Source of the DNA: an uncultured Verrucomicrobiota bacterium | GTDB taxonomy: Bacteria; Verrucomicrobiota; Kiritimatiellia; RFP12; UBA1067 | Assembly (NCBI GenBank): GCA_946543025.1 | Contig: CAMNLN010000087.1 | Location: forward strand, 1 to 11,540 | Direction of reading: 5' to 3' | Length of the DNA: 11,540 bases | The notes under the pieces: generated by a model | What the model saw: only the letters and a program-made list of their open reading frames with translations | Database searches by the model: none | Told to the model about the DNA's origin: nothing | Shown: piece after piece, positions 6,565-11,540 of the stretch | Layout of the letters: each line of letters begins with the position of its first letter | Position numbering within the stretch: position 1 is the first letter of the stretch | Program-made: the position numbers and the translations under genes

Positions 6565-7947
6565 ATGCAACTGACACGACGCACTTTTCTCGAGACCGCC
6601 GCCTCTACCGCCGCCGCGTTCGCAGCGCCGGGCTGCGCGACAGCCGCCATCGACGCTGCCGCCCCCGTGGACATCCTGACGAAGACACACTTCGCCAAGC
6701 CCGGCGAGAAGATCCGCATGGGCTTCATCGGCTCGGGCGGGCGCGGCGGCGCGAACCTAAACGAGTTCTTCACGCTTGGCGAGGAGATCGTCGCACTTTG
6801 CGACGTGGATTCCGCTCGTCTCGACGCCGCCGCGAAAAAGATTTCCGCCCGTTGCCCGAAGGCGCGCCGCTACCGCGACTGGCGCGAGATGCTCGACAAG
6901 GAGAAGGACCTCGACGCCGTGGTCGTCTCCACGCCCGACCACATGCACGCTGCCGCCGCTATCGCCGCGATGAAGCGTGGGCTCCACGTCTATGTGGAGA
7001 AGCCGCTCGTGCGCACCTTCTTCGAGGCCGAGCGCTTCCGCAAGGTGGCCGAGACGTGCGGCGTCGTCACCCAGATGGGCAACAACGGCAACGGCACCGA
7101 CGGCCAGCGACGCAACATCGAAATCCTCCAGAGCGGCGTCCTGGGGGAGGTCTCCGAGATCCATGTCACCACGGATCGGCCTATCTGGCCGCAAGCCATC
7201 AACCGTCCCGAGGGGAGCGACACGATCCCGGACACGTTCGACTGGAACCTCTGGCTCGGCGTTGCGCCCAAGCGGCCCTTCAAGAAGAACGTCTACCACG
7301 GCTTCAAATGGCGCGGATGGTTCGATTTCGGCACAGGCGCGATGGGCGACATCGCCTGCCACGCCATGAGCTTCTTCTGGCGCGGGCTTGCCCTCGAGCG
7401 CGTTATTTCCGCCGAGACGGTCAAGACGACGCCGCGCTTCGCCGAAACGTACCCCGCCGCCACTACGGTCAAGCTCGTCGTTACCTCGGCCAAACAGAAG
7501 AAGCCCGTGGAAATCTACTGGTATGACGGCAAGACCGGTCCGGACGAGGCGACGGCCCGCCGTTTGACGGACGGCGTGATGTCCTCCCTGGGCGGCACCA
7601 CGATCGTCGGCGCGAACGGCGTCTTTCGTGGCGGCACGCTGATGATGAAGGGCGAGCGCAAGTTCATCCGCTGGCAGGACCATCCTGCCACGCGTGACCT
7701 GCCTCTCACGCTTCCGCGCGTGAAGAACCACCACTGGGAGTTCGCCGAGGCCGTACGCGGCGGCGCCAAGCCGTTCTCGCATGTCGACCATTCGGTGCCT
7801 CTTACGGAGGCCGTCCTGCTCGGCTGCATCTCGCAACGCGTCCCTGGCAAGCTCGTCTGGGATGCCGCCAAGGGCCGCTTCACGAACAGCGAGGAGGCCA
7901 ACGCCCTCCTCGTGCCCTATGTCCGCCCCGGTTGGGAAATCGGTTGA
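6565..7947 (+). CDS. Tat-exported Gfo/Idh/MocA-family oxidoreductase
   Basis: A 460-residue protein with a twin-arginine signal (R5-R6 in LTRRTFLE, then an Ala-rich core), so it should be folded with its cofactor and exported through Tat. The NAD(P)-binding Rossmann domain starts near residue 50 with G56-S-G58-G-R-G61 and continues 'EEIVALCDVD'. The catalytic-type lysine lies in EKPL (E145, K146, P147). The second domain carries 'WNLWLG' (W227) and 'WRGWFDFGTGAMGDIACH' (249-266, H266), typical of the bacterial Gfo/Idh/MocA C2 type common in the PVC group. Relatives act on sugars or cyclitols, and some Tat-exported ones (GH109) use NAD for glycoside cleavage; the substrate here is unknown. GGAG at 6554-6557 supports the start. 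C24 in APGC is a poor lipobox. It lies 27 bases after the transducer gene. Confidence 0.88.
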   Translation: MQLTRRTFLETAASTAAAFAAPGCATAAIDAAAPVDILTKTHFAKPGEKIRMGFIGSGGRGGANLNEFFTLGEEIVALCDVDSARLDAAAKKISARCPKARRYRDWREMLDKEKDLDAVVVSTPDHMHAAAAIAAMKRGLHVYVEKPLVRTFFEAERFRKVAETCGVVTQMGNNGNGTDGQRRNIEILQSGVLGEVSEIHVTTDRPIWPQAINRPEGSDTIPDTFDWNLWLGVAPKRPFKKNVYHGFKWRGWFDFGTGAMGDIACHAMSFFWRGLALERVISAETVKTTPRFAETYPAATTVKLVVTSAKQKKPVEIYWYDGKTGPDEATARRLTDGVMSSLGGTTIVGANGVFRGGTLMMKGERKFIRWQDHPATRDLPLTLPRVKNHHWEFAEAVRGGAKPFSHVDHSVPLTEAVLLGCISQRVPGKLVWDAAKGRFTNSEEANALLVPYVRPGWEIG

Positions 7948-7961
7948 AAAAACGTTCAAGC

Positions 7962-7967
7962 GAGGAG
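7962..7967 (+). promoter_or_regulatory. Ribosome binding site that fixes the start of the large haem protein
   Basis: GAGGAG ends six bases before the ATG at 7974, which begins a clean signal peptide. An in-frame ATG at 7932 overlaps the preceding gene and would place charged residues before the signal, so it is rejected. Confidence 0.75.
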
Positions 7968-7973
7968 AAGCCC

Positions 7974-10900
7974 ATGAAGAATCGACTTCTGGTAGCCGTA
8001 AGCGCCCTGGCCTCCGCGACTGCCCTGGCCGCCGCGCCGGACGCCGCCGCCGTGCGACGCGCGAAAGAGCAGTTTGCGCTCTTCAAGCCGGAGGCCGCGC
8101 GCCGTGCGATGGCCGACCTGAAGGCGAATCCGAAGTACGACTGGGCGAGGCACAACGCCGCCGTGGAGGCGCTCGTCGCGAAAGCGGACGAGGTGCGCGC
8201 CGCGCTCGCCGGCAAGGACGCCGCGAAGCAGGAGGAGGCCGTCGCGCTCGTGGAGGCGTATCGTGCGGCTATGCTCGCGAATCCGGTCCTCGACTTTGAC
8301 AAGATCCTCTGCGTGCACAGGAAGATCGGTAACCCGCGTGGCGCGTTTGGCGGGCGCGGCAGCGGCATGACCGGCCTCAACGCCGAGAACCACATGGTCG
8401 CCCCGCGCACGGGCTTTCCGAACGAGATTGTCGTCCTCTCCAACCTGCGCGGCGAGCAGACGTGTACCACGCTCTACAAGCCCGCCGACGGGACGTCCGT
8501 CGTGCGCGACCTCGACCTCGACTTCGACGCCTCCCGCATCCTCTTCACGCAGTACAAAGGCACGAACAACCTCTTCGGCGTGTACGAGATCCAGGTCCCG
8601 TCGGGGGATCCGCAAGTCGTGCAGTCGGCTGCTCCGCAGCCGGCCCTTGTCTCGCCCGAGGACGGCAACTACGACGTCCAGTGGTGGGACGGCTGCTATC
8701 TGCCCAACAAGGACCAGGTTGTGATGCTTGGAACGGCCGCGTTCCAGTTTCTTCCTTGCGAGGACGGCAACATGCCGATGGCCGTGATCTATCGCATCGA
8801 CCGCAAGACCGGCGAAGTGCGTCAGCTCACCTACGAGCAGGACAGCGACTACACGCCCACCATCACGCACGACGGCCGTATCCTCTACACGCGCTGGGAA
8901 TACTCCGACCAGCCCCACTACTGGAGCCGTGTCCTCATGACGATGAATCCCGACGGCATCGGCCAGCTCTCCGTGTGGGGTTCCAACTCCTTCGTGCCCA
9001 CTTTCTTCTATTGCGCGCGCGCGGTCCCCGGCGACCCGCATCTCCTCACCATGATCGGCGGCGGCCACCACGACCGCGCCGAGGTGGGCCGCTTCTTCCA
9101 GGTGGACCCCACACTCGCGCGCGCCTATCCCTTCAAGTACGATCCGCCTGATCGCGAATGGGGGCCGCCCAAACATACGCTCCGCATTCCCACCAAGGTG
9201 TTCCCGAAGGAGAAGACCGGCCTCGTCCACGAATTCCCTGGTTTCGGCAAGGACGTGGAGGGCGACATGGCCGACCCCTACACGATGAACCAGTTCGCGC
9301 GTGGCAAGTACTACTTCTCCCATCCGTGGCCTCTCGACGCAAAGTACAACCTCGCCACAGTCAAGGCCGCGCCCGACGCGCTCATGGGCCTCTATCTCGT
9401 GGACGTGTTCGACAACGTGACGCGTATCGCCGAGGCCGACGACGGCTTGCTCGTGGAGGCGATCCCGTTCGTGCCGCGTAAGCGCCCGCCCGTCATCCCC
9501 GACCGCTCCGTGAAAGGCGCTACCACCTGCTCCGTCCATGTGGCCGACATCTACAACGGCCCCGGCCTCGCCGGGATTCCGCGCGGGACGGTCAAGAGGC
9601 TCCGCCTCTTCAGCTACCACTACAACTATCACAACGTGGGCGGACACTCCTCCACCGGCTGGATCGGCTACAGGAAGTCGCCCTACAACGAGCGTGTGGA
9701 GTCCGGTTGGGACATCAAGCGCATCCTCGGCACGGTTGACATCGAAGCCGACGGCTCCTGCTGCTTCGAGATGCCCGCGAATACTCCCATCTCCCTCCAG
9801 CCGCTCGACGAGAAGGGCCAGGCCGTCCAGCTCATGCGCTCGTGGGTGGTGGGCATGCCAGGCGAGCGCGTCTCGTGCACCGGCTGCCATGAAGATAACC
9901 GCTCGTCCGTTCACACCAAGCGCACGATCGCCGACGAGAAGTACTTCAAGGGACAGATCCAGAAGATCAAGCCGACGGATGGCGACGGCCTCCGCCCGTG
10001 GGGCTTTGCCGCCGAGATGTGGCCGCTCGTGCGCAAGAACTGTTTCTCCTGCCACGGCGACCCGGAGAAGGCGCCGCTCGCCAAGGCCGATCAGGGCGGC
10101 GCGAAGGAGGTGAAGGTGGACGTGTTCACGAAGTACGAGCTTTCTGGCAAGCGCCTCGTGATGGACACGCCTGAAAACGCCTATCGCATGCTCCATCCCT
10201 ACATTCGCCGCCCAGGGCCCGAAAGCGAGGAGACCATGCTTCCGCAGATGGACTGGCACGCTTCCACCAGCCCGCTTGTGCAGATGCTCCGCAAGGGACA
10301 CAAGGGCGTGACACTTGGTGACGCCGAGTGGATGAAGATTTACGAGTGGATCGACCTCAACGCGCCTTTTATCGGGAAGTGGGATCCGCCCGAAATCAAG
10401 GGCGACAGATGGGTGAACGCCTGCGTGCCGAGCCAGGTGGAACGTCGTCTCGAGCTGCAGAAGCGTTATGCCAACGTCCCCGACAACCCGGAGGCGGAGT
10501 ACGACCGGCATTGGGCAGTCGTTTCCAACCGCCTGGCCCAGGCAGTCTCCTCCGAGAAGAAAACCGATACCCCAAAAATATCGACGCGCGAGCTGAACTC
10601 GCGCGGAATATCGCTCGTCGGCTGGCCCATGACCGTACTGCAATCCGCTGACGCGCAGCTCGGCCGCATCGACGAGATCGCGCCTGTCACCACAAAGACC
10701 CTGACCCTCGGCGCGGGACAGTCGCTCACATTCCGACGCATTCCCGCCGGGGCGTTCGTGATGGGCAGCGCAACGGGTTATCCCGACGAGCGTCCGCAGG
10801 CCGTGGTGAAGATCGCGAAGCCGTTCTGGATCTCCGAGATGGAGATTCGCAACGACCAGTACAACGTCTTCGACCCCGAACACGACTCGCGCTACCAGGA

Positions 10901-11534
10901 CGAGTTCGGCAAGGACCATGTCTTTCCCGGGCATGTCGGCAACCACCGTCGGCAGCCGGTCGTGCGCGTTTCGTGGCACGAGGCGAAGGCGTTCTGCGCG
11001 TGGCTCTCGAAGACATGCGGCGTGAAGGCCGACCTTCCTACCGAGGCGCAGTGGGAGTGGGCCGCGCGTGCCGGAACCGATACGCCGTTCCCGTGGGGCG
11101 GCCTTGACGACGACTTCGCGAAGTTCGCCAACTTCGCCGACCGCGATGTACGCTTCCAGGTGGTCGGCTTCGACGGCGGCGGCAACATCCGCAACCGCAA
11201 GCCGTTCAGGATTGAGCAGAACTACCCGCTCCACGACGAACGTTTCCTCGACGACTGGTTCAACCTCAACTTCGTCGGCCGCGCGAACGCCAACCGCTGG
11301 GGGCTCTACGACATGCACGGCAACGCGAGCGAATGGACGCGTAGCGACTACGCGCCGTATCCGTACGTGGACGGCGATGGCCGCAACGCGAACGACTCGA
11401 AGAAGCCCAAGGTTGCGCGCGGCGGCTCCTACGCTTCGCGTCCCCGCGACGGCACCAGCTCCTACCGTCTCGCCTACGAGCCGTGGCAGAAGGTGTTCGA
11501 TGTCGGCTTCCGCGTGATCTTGGAAGCCGAATAA
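7974..11534 (+). CDS. Exported HZS-alpha-like di-haem protein fused to a SUMF1/FGE-like domain
   Basis: A 1186-residue protein with a Sec signal peptide (about 1-20, cut near LAA). Residues of roughly 25-110 are helical and Ala/Lys/Glu-rich. About 120-480 look like a beta-propeller, with 'IYRIDRKTGEVRQLTYEQ', 'YTPTITHDGRILYTRW' and 'GGGHHDRAEVGRF' (H365, H366) as in the hydrazine synthase alpha-subunit family. Two CxxCH motifs follow: C635-x-x-C638-H639 and C690-x-x-C693-H694, for covalent c-type haem, so it needs the periplasmic cytochrome c maturation system. From about 923 to the end is a formylglycine-generating-enzyme-like fold: GAFVMGS, LPTEAQWEWAARAG (1021-1034), 'GNASEW', RGGS (1149-1152) and GFR. 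The cysteines expected after RGGS are missing. No hydrazine synthase beta or gamma gene is present, and anammox is not suggested. The reaction is unknown; redox or substrate binding in the periplasm is inferred. Confidence 0.83.
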   Translation: MKNRLLVAVSALASATALAAAPDAAAVRRAKEQFALFKPEAARRAMADLKANPKYDWARHNAAVEALVAKADEVRAALAGKDAAKQEEAVALVEAYRAAMLANPVLDFDKILCVHRKIGNPRGAFGGRGSGMTGLNAENHMVAPRTGFPNEIVVLSNLRGEQTCTTLYKPADGTSVVRDLDLDFDASRILFTQYKGTNNLFGVYEIQVPSGDPQVVQSAAPQPALVSPEDGNYDVQWWDGCYLPNKDQVVMLGTAAFQFLPCEDGNMPMAVIYRIDRKTGEVRQLTYEQDSDYTPTITHDGRILYTRWEYSDQPHYWSRVLMTMNPDGIGQLSVWGSNSFVPTFFYCARAVPGDPHLLTMIGGGHHDRAEVGRFFQVDPTLARAYPFKYDPPDREWGPPKHTLRIPTKVFPKEKTGLVHEFPGFGKDVEGDMADPYTMNQFARGKYYFSHPWPLDAKYNLATVKAAPDALMGLYLVDVFDNVTRIAEADDGLLVEAIPFVPRKRPPVIPDRSVKGATTCSVHVADIYNGPGLAGIPRGTVKRLRLFSYHYNYHNVGGHSSTGWIGYRKSPYNERVESGWDIKRILGTVDIEADGSCCFEMPANTPISLQPLDEKGQAVQLMRSWVVGMPGERVSCTGCHEDNRSSVHTKRTIADEKYFKGQIQKIKPTDGDGLRPWGFAAEMWPLVRKNCFSCHGDPEKAPLAKADQGGAKEVKVDVFTKYELSGKRLVMDTPENAYRMLHPYIRRPGPESEETMLPQMDWHASTSPLVQMLRKGHKGVTLGDAEWMKIYEWIDLNAPFIGKWDPPEIKGDRWVNACVPSQVERRLELQKRYANVPDNPEAEYDRHWAVVSNRLAQAVSSEKKTDTPKISTRELNSRGISLVGWPMTVLQSADAQLGRIDEIAPVTTKTLTLGAGQSLTFRRIPAGAFVMGSATGYPDERPQAVVKIAKPFWISEMEIRNDQYNVFDPEHDSRYQDEFGKDHVFPGHVGNHRRQPVVRVSWHEAKAFCAWLSKTCGVKADLPTEAQWEWAARAGTDTPFPWGGLDDDFAKFANFADRDVRFQVVGFDGGGNIRNRKPFRIEQNYPLHDERFLDDWFNLNFVGRANANRWGLYDMHGNASEWTRSDYAPYPYVDGDGRNANDSKKPKVARGGSYASRPRDGTSSYRLAYEPWQKVFDVGFRVILEAE

Positions 11535-11540
11535 TCCGTT

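Noticed and set aside
6630..6639. Lipoprotein cysteine (C24) in the Tat signal of the oxidoreductase
   Set aside because: The preceding residues AAPG fit the lipobox poorly, so lipidation by the Lgt encoded in the window is not claimed.
5338..6690. Long minus-strand frame across the TolR/TolA-like genes
   Set aside because: Leu/Arg/His-rich low-complexity translation that spans two real genes and a junction; no ribosome site or family motif.
7956..11318. Minus-strand open frame of 1120 codons opposite the large haem protein
   Set aside because: It is the mirror of a GC-rich gene with strong codon bias. Its translation is Val/Arg/His/Glu-rich without recognisable motifs, while the plus strand has clear domains, a signal peptide and a ribosome site.
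7974..11534. Anammox hydrazine synthase
   Set aside because: Only the alpha-like fold is present; beta and gamma genes are absent, and the fused SUMF1 domain and neighbours do not fit anammox.

Overview
The window is GC-rich, dense coding DNA from a Gram-negative (diderm) bacterium. Three things point to the PVC group, most likely Kiritimatiellota/Verrucomicrobiota or Lentisphaerae: a secreted GH28 glycosidase, a Tat-exported Gfo/Idh/MocA oxidoreductase, and a fusion of a hydrazine-synthase-alpha-like region with a formylglycine-generating-enzyme-like (SUMF1) domain. This placement is inferred from gene content; no rRNA or other marker is present.

Layout. (1) 20-1198 (+) is a secreted GH28-like protein whose promoter lies left of the window. 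(2) 1195-2202 (-) is a PP-loop tRNA-thiolase-like enzyme convergent with it; both stop codons lie in one CTAG. (3) 2221-3383 (+) is a two-gene unit: a small exported protein of unknown function, translationally coupled (TGATG) to lgt, the prolipoprotein diacylglyceryl transferase. (4) 3430-4476 (+) is rnhC, encoding RNase HIII, with its own promoter. (5) 4535-11534 (+) is a close-packed run of five genes behind one visible promoter: a TolQ/ExbB-like, a TolR/ExbD-like and a TolA/TonB-like protein, then the Tat-exported oxidoreductase, then a 1186-residue exported protein with two CxxCH haem motifs and a C-terminal SUMF1-like domain. Gaps are 27 bases or less, so co-transcription is likely but not proven.

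Regulation. The three intergenic regions in front of the plus-strand units each hold a perfect extended -10 element, TGGTATAAT, behind a T-rich tract and without a recognisable -35. The first lies inside the 5' end of the oppositely oriented thiolase gene, so two promoters there appear to face each other. rnhC and the thiolase gene seem to have almost no leader and no Shine-Dalgarno sequence, while the other plus-strand genes mostly have one.

How the genes may work together. lgt, rnhC and the thiolase gene are housekeeping functions. The 4535-11534 run joins a proton-motive-force-driven envelope energiser to two exported, probably redox-linked proteins of unknown substrate, and this is the least conventional part of the window. 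I saw no RNA genes, insertion sequences, CRISPR arrays or gene-free stretch over 300 bases.
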